Below are positions 39,900 through 51,303 of a stretch of 64,000 nt of DNA, in pieces; position 1 is the first letter of the stretch; each line of letters opens with the position of its first letter. The notes under the pieces were generated by a model, which had not been told where the DNA came from, ran no database searches, and saw only the letters and a program-made list of their open reading frames with translations. The stretch lies in NCBI RefSeq assembly GCF_000499845.2, contig NC_023749.2, forward strand, positions 8,724,013-8,788,012, written 5' to 3'. Source of the stretch: Phaseolus vulgaris (Eukaryota; Streptophyta; Magnoliopsida; Fabales; Fabaceae). The position numbers were made by a program, and so were the translations under genes.

Positions 39900-40205
39900 A
39901 GATGCCTACGGATATTTTCATCCGTAATTGTCTATTGCATTCCGCATAAATTTATCCATAACCCATCACTGCATTCCGGATATTTTTATCCGTAGGTGAT
40001 TAGTGGCTTCCGATTTTTTTTACCCATAAGTGAGTTTTGACTTGCGAATATTTTTATCCGTAAGTGAGTTGTGACTTGCGAATATTTTTATCTGGAATAT
40101 AGATTTGACTTGCGGATATTTTTATCCATAATAGACTTATGTGTTGCGGATATTTTTATCCGAAATTAGTTGTTGTTCTGCGGATATTAATATCCGTATT
40201 AGTGT
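39900..40205. repeat. Left palindromic array of the MULE
   Basis: About nine units of 33-35 bases follow each other in tandem. The core of most is CGGATATTTTTATCCG, in which GGATA and TATCC pair around a short T loop; one unit has GGATATTAATATCC, a perfect palindrome. Spacers vary more than cores (GTAAGTGAGTTGTGACTTG and similar). The array ends about 85 bases before the start codon of the plant-mobile-domain gene. Confidence 0.85.
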
Positions 40206-40291
40206 TGTTGTTCTGCTTGTATGGATTAATTTATAGGTTCTTTTATAGTATATGTGTTATAAATTTTTACATATGTTGGATTGAATGTTAG

Positions 40292-42046
40292 ATGGTGAGG
40301 ACTAGAGGTGGAGGAAGTTCTAATTTGGACCGTGTGCGACCAATTGCATCGGTGAGAAGAAAACGGGGTGGCCCAAGTACGTCAATTATGAACACTTTGA
40401 AGATTATATTGAACAAGAAGAAGTTGAAGTGGATGATGAAGGCTATCCGGGAGGGCCATTGGATAAGTCCTTACTCATTAATTATGAACATCATGTAGCT
40501 AGACAGTTGTGGAATGGTTTGGTAAGTAATGAAAGATGATTTTTTGAATTTAGTATGTATCTATTTATTGATGATATATGTTGATTATTTTAGGATCGTG
40601 GTGAGTTGAAGGTGGTTTCACATGGGAGGAAGATAAATAAGTTAGGAGAACCTCATGAACGCATACAAGCTGTTGTAGAATTGTCTGGCTTAGGTGGTTT
40701 GCTTCATGCTAGTTATGAGAGTTTAGACCGAGGACTGCTGTGTGCTTTTATAGAGAGGTGGCATGCAGAGACAAACAGTTTTCACTTACCGGTTGGGGAG
40801 ATGACCATCACTCTTGATGATGTGTCAAATTTGTTGCATTTACCCATTGTCGGTCATTTTTACACGCAGGAAACCTTAGATTCAGATTCGGCGAATGATT
40901 TATTGGTAGAATCCCTCCGTTTGATCGTGCACTTGCATATGAAGAAACAAGACACTGTCGAGGAGCTCATGTGCGCTTGAGTTGGCTAAGAGATGTCTAC
41001 AAAGACGCATGCTCAAGGAGGCAGTGGACTGTGGCTGCCAGAGCATACTTACTTCACCTTGTCGGTTGCACTATTTTTGCGAACAAGAGTGCTACATCAG
41101 TCAGTGTCTTTTATCTTGGATTTTTTGTTGATTTGAGGCTTACCGGGGGATATTCTTGGGCAGCAGCTGCCCTAACTCACATGTATGAGCAGCTAGGAGA
41201 TTGTAGTTATGCAAACGCTAAGCAACTAGCTGGTTATGCGACATTGCTGTAGGGGTGGATTTATGAGCACTTTCCGTCTATAGGGATGAGATGTATGCAA
41301 GCATTCTATTCTGAAGACCAACCTCGGTGTAGGTTGTATGATGCTGGAAAAGGTACTTCAATTGTTGTTGTTTGATCACAGTTGGATACATTGACACCAA
41401 CTTCCATTTTGTCGGGCATAGGGAAGAACGTCCATTCGAGTGGATTTCCTTATTCTGTGGTTATTTGAGGCTTGGAAATTGGACACAGTTGCACATGCCA
41501 GAACGTGTTTTGCGTCAGTATGGCTATACACAGATCATCCCTCGCAACCCATCTGTACTTGGACATGGTCATCTGGATACAAATGAAATGGACTGTCGAT
41601 GGTTACATTTCAATGATTGTCATACATGACTATGCCATAGCACGTCATCCTGACGCTTGCGTTCAAGAGTACATGGCTTGGTTTAGATTTGTATCACATC
41701 CATATGTGATTAATACGGATGAGGATGACCGTCCTGTACCGGTACCCTCAGATGCACGTGATGACGAAGCAGTGCCAAGTCATCCTGAGGAGTCACATCC
41801 TGCTCTGGTATGCTTCTAACCTTGTTAACGCATTAATTTGTATTATTTTTTCTAATAGTATGTCATTCATGCTTGTAGGGTATTTGTCGTAGAATTACAG
41901 AGACATTGCAACCATTACTTGATCATGACGATGTCGTGGAGGACAGCCCTGTTTGGGAAGGCATACAAGCAACCATTATGTTAGCACGAGGAGCGACTGA
42001 TGAAAGAGTTGTTTATGTCAGGAGACATGCACGTAGGAATGATTGA
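40292..42046 (+). pseudogene. Plant mobile domain (PMD/MAIN-like) gene, frameshifted
   Basis: The product belongs to the plant mobile domain family, often named serine/threonine-protein phosphatase 7 long form homolog, which is common on plant transposons. It starts MVRTRGGG at 40292. Characteristic blocks follow: LIERWHAET-like FIERWHAETNSFHLPVGE (about 40755-40800), RLSWLRDVY, ARAYLLHLVGCTIFANKS, LAGYATLL, RPFEWISLFCGYLR and RHARRND before the stop at 42046. Introns at 40522-40593 and 41808-41878 have good GT-AG borders. The copy is broken: a frameshift near 40380, another near 40950, an in-frame TAG at about 41250 (after LAGYATLL) and frame changes near 41370 and 41600. Spacing and order match an intact relative, so it decayed in place. 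Confidence 0.82.
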
Positions 42047-42184
42047 CAATGTATTAGGATAATGTATTAGGATTTCTTTTTATGTAATATTTTTATCCAT
42101 GACAATGTATTTGAACCTTATCTATATGTTTCAATATGGATTTTATAATTGAACCTTATCGGTTTTTGCTTCATGTTACTTCTG

Positions 42185-42440
42185 TTTTAGTAGACACCTC
42201 ACTCACGTCCGAACATTGACATCTGTAGACACCTCACACACTTCGGATATTTTTATCCGTAGACACCTCTCACACTTCTGGATTTTTTTATCCGCACGCA
42301 CAAATGTGGCTTCCGGATATTTTTATCCGCAGAGACATTTACACTTCCAGATATTTTTATCCGTAGAGTACTGCTTGAGTTCCGGATATTAATATCCGCA
42401 AGCACTTCACTGAATTTCAGATATGGTCATCCGTATGCTC
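42185..42440. repeat. Central palindromic array of the MULE
   Basis: About seven units of ~34 bases with the core TTCCGGATATTTTTATCCG lie exactly between the 3' ends of the two convergent genes. One unit has GGATATTAATATCCG. Spacers carry GTAGACACCTCACACAC-type sequence that differs from the left array, while the cores are the same. Confidence 0.85.
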
Positions 42441-42584
42441 CTCATAATTGTGTAGGACAGCTCCAAAATCTATTCAACATTACAAATGTACTGAATACAT
42501 AACCATTTCAAATGTACTAAATACATAACCATTGCAAATGTACATTCAATTATGCTAAACATGCATCTATTACAAATGTTATGA

Positions 42585-45452
42585 TTACAAATATCGTCTA
42601 ATGGACATTAGTTGGGTATAAACTTGTATCCGGCTAGTGTAGTATGTTGACCAAGTTTGGGCCGCCGGATAACGATGTGATGCCCACAATATATTCGTAG
42701 GTGGAATTGGACAACCATCTTTGAGCTTCACCTATAAATGTAATAAATATAAGGTACATAAATCTTAATTTAGCACATAAATCTTGATTGGTTTAGTTTA
42801 TACCTGTACAAAATGATTTCCGTGGACATGCCCAATTGCAATGATTCGGTGATGACGGAAGTTACTTGGTGCTTGGGTTCTTAAAGGAAAAATACTCAAT
42901 GATTGTAACATGGACAAAGAAACAAGAATGACATTATACCGATTTGCAATAACATATCCCATGTCTGGAATTGTCATCCACTTATCTGTTCCTGCCTGCA
43001 AGTACAATTGAGAAACAAAGTTAAATAAAGAAATGCAATGTAAAAATGAAATGGTGTTAGTGGTTGGTACCATAGACATGTGTTCCACTAGAAGTGACTT
43101 CTTCAAGTATTCATATCTATCATCACCACCAAAGAGTTGAACATATTCTTGTCTCCATTCACTTAGTTCTTTTAACAAATTCATTCGAACAACAGCCCAT
43201 GACTCCTCTCCCATTCCCAATTGGGCAGCAACAGCACGATAGCCACAATGGCCATCAGCCTTAACGTCAACAACATCAACAATATATGGATGATACCCTA
43301 AAGGGAACTGATCAAGGAAAGGAATACATTTTGCTGGTACAATTTCTGGTAAGCTTTCTTCATTAGATTTTTTGCTTGCACAACTATCATGTTGTGAGTG
43401 TAAGAAATCCACATGTTCAAAATAAGAAGGGATTCGCTTAGTTGATCTCATGAATTTGGTAGGACGAAACATCTTTACAGCACCTTTTGTTTTCACCTTA
43501 TGATCTGGTGCGTAAATAGATGTCTTCTCTGGAAAGGCAATCTCCTGCAATTTACTTTTGATGTTAACCTTACCTGCAACATCCAACTCTTTAAACCGCT
43601 TCGCGATGACCTCAAACTCTTTATCAATTGACAACTCAGATGAAGATTCTTCAGTTGCAATGTCTTCAAAGCTTAAACGAGTCCACATCACATGTACTAA
43701 TTTAAGTGGTATGCTACCAACACCAAATGAAGCCAATTGACACGCACAAGGAAGACCATGAGTACATGTAAGACTACATCCACACCTACTTTTATCAAAC
43801 CCCACTGATTTAACCCTATCAAGCTCTTCCGAAATAAAGTTCAAAGCATATTTAGACACAAAACCTAACAATTTTTTGTAAGCTGTAACCTTAAACCGAT
43901 GTCCAACCACATGCAAACTCTTTTGGAATGAAGCTTTGATTGCATTATGTTGTAAAATAATCATCTTATTGATGGAATCCCAGCAGAAACATAAATCCCC
44001 CATCGAATTCTGAAGAACTCTCTTTAGGCTCCAGTGTGCCGCCTCAACTCTGTTACTTGTTGTGTTTCCTAAGTGCATCACTTTATCTATCCATGCCTTG
44101 ACAAATTTTTCTTTATGTGGACGTAACCATGTATCCATCAGATAATCAACAAATATAGGCCATCGAGAACAGACAACTCAAAGAGCATTGACACGATCTT
44201 TAAAGGCCTCAACAATATCACAATCCACAACAGATCCCCACACTTCCATTACTTGATCCCATGCCTCTCTTGGATGCACCAACATTTTACATTTTGTTTT
44301 CACATTTTTATCAATGTGAAACCGACAAAGCAAATTATAAGCTTCAGGAAACACCATTCTAATTGCATTCATTAAGGCAACATCTCTATCACATACCAGC
44401 ACCCTAGGGCATGAATCAACTCTAAAAAACAACCCTTTAAGTTTGTCAAGGGCCCAAAAAAAGTTATTTTCCTTTTCTGCTGCTAGTAAACAAAATGCAA
44501 CGGAGAAAGTCAAACCTGTAGACGTAATCCCAACAACCTCAAGTAACGACATCCTATACTTGTTCGTCTTGTACGTACTATCCATTAATATGACAATATT
44601 AAATGAGTTCACCAGTTTTACTGAATCTGGGTGTGTCCAAAATATATATTGCACAATATTAGAGACCTCATCACACCTACACCAACGCACGTACCTGTCT
44701 CGCTCCAGTAACAACATCAGTTGTTGCATTTCTGTTTTGTGACCTCGTTGTGATCTTCGGTTAACAGTGATTGCATTATAAACCTGCTTAATCGTTGTCA
44801 CATTCTTCTCATTTCTCTCTTTCATGGTCAATAAAATATTTATTGGCTTCACCGATGTTTTACTCATATCCTCAACCATAACCTTTTCCTCTATACTTAA
44901 CCTTCCAGCATACGGATGACCCACCATTGTCTCTGCCAAGTCATGATTGTGAGAACCACAAATTAATTCCACCATCCACCCTTGACCACCTTTGACTGGT
45001 TTGCCTTGCAATTTGAAAGGACACTCACACTTCCTACTTCCAGTTCGACTGACATCTACTTCTTTTTTATACTGTCTGTATTTACCTCCTCTCTCACAAC
45101 CTAACAATACATAGGTCATCCTTCCTCGTTGGCCCATCCATGTATCTGACCTTAATATAACAATGACAAACCCATAACTATAGCCAACACTTCTCGCCCA
45201 CTCTAACAGCTCATCTCGATCACGAAATACCTACAATAACATATGCCAAATTTAAAAATAATTCATAAAAAAAACATTCACAACCCAACATTGACCATAC
45301 CTCATTTGTAGAAATGCTGCACTACATTCATGTGCCATGTGTTCATTATCTAATGCGTTATAACTTATTGACTACTCCAGATCAACATCATCTAATCCAT
45401 CCCACACATCAATCTCCCCTAAAACTCCCATGTATGACTCTATTGTATCCAT
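42585..45452 (-). pseudogene. MULE transposase fused to an OTU protease domain
   Basis: The main body reads on the minus strand from 45230 to 42585 in one frame. Introns at 43070-42996 and 42803-42732 are in phase 0. Domains in order are a FAR1/WRKY-like zinc region (CECPFKLQGKP, SHNHD) and an MULE transposase core with Asp in LMDSTYKTNKY, Asp in VLVCDRDVALMNAI and Glu in NRVEAAHW. A SWIM-type finger (CGCSLTCTHGLPCACQLA) comes next, then an OTU cysteine-protease domain with DGHCGYR (Cys codon 43245-43247) and NHFVQ (His codon 42813-42815). The last exon gives VKLKDGCPIPPTNILWASH and ends at 42585. One TGA (44178-44180, probably from CGA) splits the transposase after VNAL. A 5' exon starting at 45452 (MDTIESYMG) has an in-frame TAG and needs a one-base shift to reach the main frame. 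It is otherwise well preserved. Confidence 0.85.
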
Positions 45453-45479
45453 TCGTCTGTTGAAAAAAATGAACACTTA

Positions 45480-45530
45480 GCTTCCGGATAAATAAATCCA
45501 TAACCAAAAAAATATCAATAGTTAGCTTCT

Positions 45531-45593
<63 letters not shown>

Positions 45594-45760
45594 GATTGCA
45601 TAAAATAGTTTTGAATATGTACATCCGTAAGGCAATGATGAATTACGAATATCAGCGTCCGAAAGCAACGATCCACAGTTCTGGATATTAATATCCGTAT
45701 TGAAATTTTTGACTTCTGGATATTAATATCCGTAAGAAAAAAAAAATTTCGGATTTTGAT
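45480..45760. repeat. Right palindromic array of the MULE
   Basis: Units with TTCCGGATAAATAAATCC, CTGGATATTAATATCCG (twice) and more diverged forms (GAATATGTACATCCG, TCGGATTTTGATATTCGG) lie between the 5' end of the transposase gene and the right terminus. One unit contains a long TA microsatellite. It mirrors the left array in position. Confidence 0.8.
45533..45590. repeat. (AT)29 microsatellite inside a palindrome unit
   Basis: Fifty-eight bases of alternating AT are bounded by CTGG on the left and CCGG on the right, so the tract has grown from the centre of one GGATAT...ATATCC unit of the right array. Confidence 0.95.
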
Positions 45761-46045
45761 ATTCGGGACCAGCTGAGCTCGAACAAAAACTAGAAACGAA
45801 TGAAAATGGATGACTTACCTTATTAACTTGGCAAACGAAGCTTACACTGAATGTCTGTGCACAACAATGAATCTAACCTCCTCTTTTGCAGCTCAAAGCA
45901 AAGCTTCACACATCCATGAACTTCCTCTTCCTCACCATTCAATGTTTTCATAAGTGAAGAAGACAAGGGCATTGTAGGATTTTTAAAAATATGTTGGGTG
46001 TCAGTCACAATTGATCGGGTGCAGGAAGCAATTGCCTTTAAAATA

Positions 46046-48479
46046 AGAGGGGATGCTACGGTAAAATTAGGGTGCAGCGAGAATAAATGTAGCTGGATCT
46101 GCGAAATGGGCCCAAATTCATTTTTTTCGTTATGTTTGGAACTTTAACTTCTGATTTTATTTTTTCTTTGTTTTATAAAAAAAGACCTGTGGGATCCACC
46201 ATTTAAATATGTTTTATGAGTACATGAATGAATAAAGAGAGAAAAGGTGATAAGAAACCAAACATGAGAAAGAAAAGAAAACATAAACAGAATAAAGATG
46301 GGTGGCAACGCCTAATGGTGCAAGGTGCGACGGTGACAGGTGCGGAGCGGGATTGTCGGCGGCAGCGGCATAGATCGGCGTGAGGCTAGGTGAGAGAGAA
46401 AGAAGGAATTGTTGAGAGAGGATGAGGAAAATGAGACAGGGGGTGTGAAAGGTAGAGAATGAGTTGGGTTCGGGATGTGGCTAGGATAAGAGTGAGATGG
46501 GCTGGTTGGTGCGTAAAGAGTGACAGGGGATGTGGAAAGAGAAAGAGTGAAATGGGCTAGTGGGTGAAAAGGAAAGTGAAAGAAAGAGGAGGTGTGAGAA
46601 GAGGGGTGCGTGGTGTAAAAAGTAAAAAGTAACAGGATTTTTTTTTTATTATTTTTGTTTGTTGGCTAAATAATCTTTTTGACTTTTTGATGATTTTTTG
46701 GCTAAATAACAGGTATATATTTTTATTTATCATTTTTTTTAATTTTTTATTAATAAAAACAAAATTTTAAATACTAGAAATTGTGTGTTGACACAACATT
46801 AATTTTTTCAATGAATACATGTGACAATATTAAAAAGCAAACATGTTTTTAATTATCTAAACCATTAACAAAATTCCAATAAAAGTAACGGAATTAATTT
46901 TTTTATACTAAGACTAATTTATTTACTATACTAAATTAACTATTTGCCTTTTTTTTATATCCATTTTATCCTTGTAGTTTAGAGCATAGAATAGAAACGT
47001 GATTATATTACAATGTAACAAGGTTTCAGTGTACAGTAACATTATACATAATTGAAAATTGTTTATACTCACCTACCGTCTAAATAGATTAAGCTATGCA
47101 TAAAACTATAACTTTAGGTGTTATTTATTTGTTTTAGAGTAAATTAAACAATTTTTTTTTTAATTACACTCTGATCGCATATTTCTTTAAATATTACCTC
47201 ATCTTTTTTTACAACATTACACTTTCATTCTTTTGGTACTGTCTTTAGTGTTTTTGTAAGTAAATGGTACAGTTTACATAATTTATTACTTTGAAAAAAT
47301 ATATTATTGATTTATACAAGTCATATCAATAAAATATAATTTTAAAAAAATAAAAAATTAGACATAATGCACACTATTTTTTATGTATATAAAGATCATA
47401 TTGAAGTTATAACACGAGTTCATGATTTCCCTTGAAATGAATTTGTATAAAAGTTGTGTAAAATTTTTACGATTTTAATTATTTATATTTAAATAAAATC
47501 ATGTCATTCAGTGTAAATGTAATACTACTTATCGAAATCGTGTCACCATTTCATGATTTCAATTGTATTACTTTTGCATTAAGATTATGCATACAAGCAT
47601 GATTTTAATTTTGTTATTTTTTTTATAAAAAAAATTATTTAGTTTCTAAAATTAAATAATTAAAAATATTAAAAGTTTGACAAAATTTATAATGTTTTTT
47701 AAGAAAAAACTCCAAATAACCATAACTTTTAATAATGCGTTAAAATTTTTAAAAAATCAATCATTTATTAATAATTTTTTTATTGCTTTTTTATTGTTTT
47801 AGTTTCTGTACATATTTTTAGCTTTTAATTTTTGTTTTTGGTTAGGGTTTAATACCATTTATAATTATTTTTTCAATTAAAAAATAACTAAATATTTCTT
47901 AATTTTATAAAAATTGTCAAATTAATAATGCAATTAATTATTCTAATTTTTTAAGAAAAAAAAACAAATTTTTCTTTTATTTTTTATTTATCATATTTAC
48001 ATGTCATCGAACTCTTTCAACCTTTTTCCTTAAATACTAAAGTGTAAAAAATAATAACCAATAATAAAAACTTTCACCATATCCTAATTTATATAACAAA
48101 TTCCTCACTTTTATTTCTTAATTCTTCTAATAAATAATATATTGAATCTGAAATTTTATTTTAAAAAATTTAACAAGCTGAAGTTGTGCATGATTGATAC
48201 CATTTTACTTAAAAAAAACGTAAATTCAATCTAAATCAAACTCATGTAAGTCCACATGATTTTTGTACAAACTCATTTCAGTTGAAATCATTAATCTATG
48301 ACACAACTTCAACAATGAGTGTTCACCATGCATAACGTATTGAGAAGTCGTGCCAACAAGTTACAACTTATTCAAATTAAAAATAATTATCGTAAGGCTT
48401 TGGACTTTTCTTCAAGAGAAATAAGACTGTTGTGTGTTAAGTCATTATTACGTACTCTTTCTTATTCTTTTAATCTTTG
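46046..48479. other. Intergenic, no gene seen
   Basis: At 46300-46620 a purine-rich, relatively GC-rich block (many GAGAGA and GGTG words) stands out but has no coherent ORF or known family. The rest is extremely AT-rich. Confidence 0.5.
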
Positions 48480-48790
48480 ATTTTTGTAAAGACCTGTGTT
48501 TCACAGAGTTAGAGGCGGTTTTGACCTGTGGTGTTAAATTGTCAAAGGAAATGTGTGTTCCTGAGGGATTTAATATCACTTTTTTGATGTGTGTGTGATT
48601 GTAATTTGTGGTTGATTACATAGTGGAATATCTAGTGGTTTCTGGGGACTGGATATAGCTCTTGGGGTGTAAGAGTGAACCAGTATAAATCGGTTGATAT
48701 TTTTGGAAATCAACTAAAACAGTTTTACTCTGTTTGAAAATCTGATTGAGTAGAAATGTACCCTGACTCCTCAATCACAACATGACGTGA
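48480..48790 (+). repeat. Copia-type LTR fragment
   Basis: The stretch contains TGTGTTCCTGAGGGATTTAA, TAGTGGTTTCTGGGGACTGG, ATATAGCTCTTGGGG and GTGAACCAGTATAAA. These occur in the same order as in the block at 27560-27770. That combination is characteristic of the R/U5 part of plant Copia LTRs. No other part of an element is attached. Confidence 0.5.
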
Positions 48791-50582
48791 TGAGAATTTT
48801 GAAATATATGAGATATGAAAAGAGAAATTGAAGAGAAAGGGAAAGTTATAGAGAGAGGGGTAAGAAAAGAAAAGAAGAAGGTGAGGGGGTTACGCTTGTT
48901 ATAAGTATAATTTAAAAAAAAAAACTTTGTATACTTTACTCTTTTATTTTGTCTGAAATTATTAGTATTTAAATATTGATATCAACACTGGTTAATGATT
49001 TTTTTTAAAACAAGTAAAATAAAGTAAAATAATGTTTTTATTTTATTTTATAAGACAAAACGAGTTTAAAATGATCGTGAAACGATAATCATACTTTAAA
49101 AGAAAAGTTAAATAAAGTATTTAGCGAGGTGATTTAAAGAATATGAATAACATGAAAATTGATTATACTAGTTTATGATTACACATTTTAGTAGGTTAAG
49201 TTATTCATTTACAAAACTTTTCAAGAATTTCACTAATAAAAAAGTTAATTAATAAATAACTAACTTGTAAGTATTTTTTTTTAAATTTTACCTTAAAACT
49301 AAAAAATTAAATATTATTAGTTGTCATTAGTGACTATAAATAAGAACGAACAAAAGATATACGTTCACAAATATTTAACTTGAGTAAGTAATGTTGAAAG
49401 ATGTTCTCCCTAAACTGGCAGTCGAAAGCTTGAAAGTGGTGTAGCATGCATTCTATAAAATAATATTTGTCTGCTTTTTTCGGAGATCATCCTACAAAAT
49501 TTTTCAATAATATAAGAAGAGATTCAAATAATAATAATTATATATTTTATTTTCAAAATAATATCACATATTTAAGTAAAAATAATCATATCTTTTGTTT
49601 TCAAAATAATATTAGGAATCATAATCATATTATATCTTTTATATTCAGAACAATATCACAATAGATTAAATAATATAATAAATTTTTGTAAATAATTTTT
49701 ATTTTCATTTTAAATTTATAATTATTCATTATATATATATATATATATATTACATAAACAAAATCTATATATGTTTATTCAAAATGTTTTTGGCTTTGAT
49801 ATCAAATAAATAATAGGACTATTTATCTGAGTCTCATTATTTATTATTCAGAGAGATTCAAATTATTTTTAAATTAAAAATATATAAACATGCGTGATAA
49901 TGTATTTATTAATAAGATAATAAGATATCAGTTAAATAATTAATATAACAACAAATGTTATTTCTTTAAATAAAATGAATTAAACAAATTTATAATTTGT
50001 TCAAACAGCAAACAGTTTTTAAAACGTGTACGCTAAGTGGCGTCAGTGTCTTCTACTTCCGAAGATCTATAATTCAATTCCAATGCACTGAAATTTCACT
50101 CAAATAAATTAATCTGACATAAGAGAGCATTAGTTTGATTAATCTGGTTCCTAATCCACTTTTGTCTTCTTTCTAATACTAAATATTATAATTTATATAA
50201 TACGAATATAAAAATTATTTTTTAATCAATTTTTTAATTGACTGTTATTGTAGGACATTTAAGAACATCACGTTTTTTTTTAAATGAATGAAAACTATTG
50301 AATGTATAAAAGGATCATAACTAAATATCAACATCACTATAGTGTGACACATTTCACAGAATGGAATTGCTTCACGTGAAAGTAAACAAAAATTCAAATG
50401 AGAACAAAAAAAAAGAGAGAAGATTCTTCCAAAAAGCTAATAATAATATTGAAATGGCCGACATATTAGTTTTTATACTAATTGGGCATCACTAATGAAG
50501 TATTAAAATAATTAAAAATTTGATAGCAAAAATATCAACAAAATAACTATGACAGAATAATAGGATCCTCCACCAATAATTT
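48791..50582. other. Intergenic, no gene seen
   Basis: AT-rich sequence with a TA microsatellite at about 49729-49751. The right part becomes the 3' flank of the DUF7054 gene. Confidence 0.5.
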
Positions 50583-51303
50583 TCAGAGAGAGAAATCCAT
50601 GAACCTTAGCCATCCAAACGCACCACCCTTCGTCGTTTTGTCTGCCTCTCTTGAACACGAAGCAAACGGCGTCGTTGAGCCATCGTCACCACCACCACCA
50701 CCGTGCTTCCTCGGACACAGATAGAAATTTCTAGACCCAATATCCCTCAGCTTCTCCTTCCTATCCAAACCTGCACATAGAAACCATAACAAGAAGATTA
50801 AATTTCTCATTCAACAAAAATCAAGAAACAACAAGAAGAAGATGAACATCATTAACAATTTTCCATTTAACAAAAATCAATTTTTTCGTTGAGGGAAGCT
50901 TACTTTCTAAGGTGAACTGAGAGTAATGAAGATCGAAGTGCGAAGGGTCGTTAGACGGCAGAATTGGTCGGCGACCTTCTTTAATGTACTGGTTCACCGC
51001 CGCCGCCACTAAATCTCCGACGGCAGATTCCGTCGTCATCACCACCTGCACGGGACCAAGGCTTCCCATGATCGTAACCTTCAGCAGTAGCTTCGGCGGT
51101 TGTCTCGGCACAACCTCCACTACGGCGGTGGGGCGGTTTTTGTCTAACAGAAGTTCCGGCAGCGTCATTGGCCGCCGGAGTGGGGTGCTGGACATGGTGG
51201 CCGGCGGCGATGAGTTACTGTGAAAGGAAGAGGATTTGTTTGTCAACTTCCCCCGGCGGTGAGGCTCGGCTTGGCCGTTGCGGTGGTTCTTCGAGTTTTG
51301 CAT
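50583..51303 (-). CDS. At4g22758-like protein (DUF7054, ubiquitin-like fold)
   Basis: Two exons, 51303-50904 and 50770-50583, join at GT-AG borders in phase 1 to give 195 residues. The N-terminal 70 residues are basic, Ser/Pro-rich and probably disordered. The conserved domain spans about 71-153: KLLLKVTIMGSLGPVQVVM, then AVNQYIKEGRRPILPSN, FDLHYSQFTLES, LDRKEKLRDIGSRNFYLC. This is the pattern of the plant family named after Arabidopsis At4g22758: a beta-rich start, then EGR-PIL and IGSRNF-LC. The C-terminal tail has a Gly run and is poorly conserved. The family's molecular function is not established. The region is clearly more GC-rich than its surroundings and the reading frame is clean. 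Confidence 0.85.

Larger units (their letters stand above)
39579..46036. mobile_element. Complete Mutator-like element with two genes, 6458 bp
   Basis: A perfect 9-bp duplication, TTTAAAATA, flanks the element at 39570-39578 and 46037-46045. The left end GGCACATTCTCCTTGCACCC and the right end, read in reverse complement as GGCAATTGCTTCCTGCACCC, make short diverged terminal inverted repeats. Within the next 35 bases both sides carry another CACCCAA word. Inside lie a plant-mobile-domain gene (+, 40292-42046) and a MULE transposase-OTU gene (-, 42585-45452), arranged convergently. Three arrays of ~34-bp palindromic units flank and separate them. Both genes carry disabling changes, so this copy is not autonomous now. 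The 329-bp element at 32913-33241 shares its ends. Confidence 0.88.

Noticed and set aside
45409..45624. 71-codon minus-strand ORF with a long Ile-Tyr repeat
   Set aside because: It is only the translation of the (AT)29 microsatellite inside the right MULE array.
45480..45760. CRISPR-like array of palindromic repeats
   Set aside because: Repeat cores are inside a plant transposon, spacers are not of unique foreign type and the units vary; subterminal transposon repeats explain them.
46300..46620. GC-richer block with GAGAGA and GGTG words
   Set aside because: It stands out in composition but has no coherent ORF, element end or known family.
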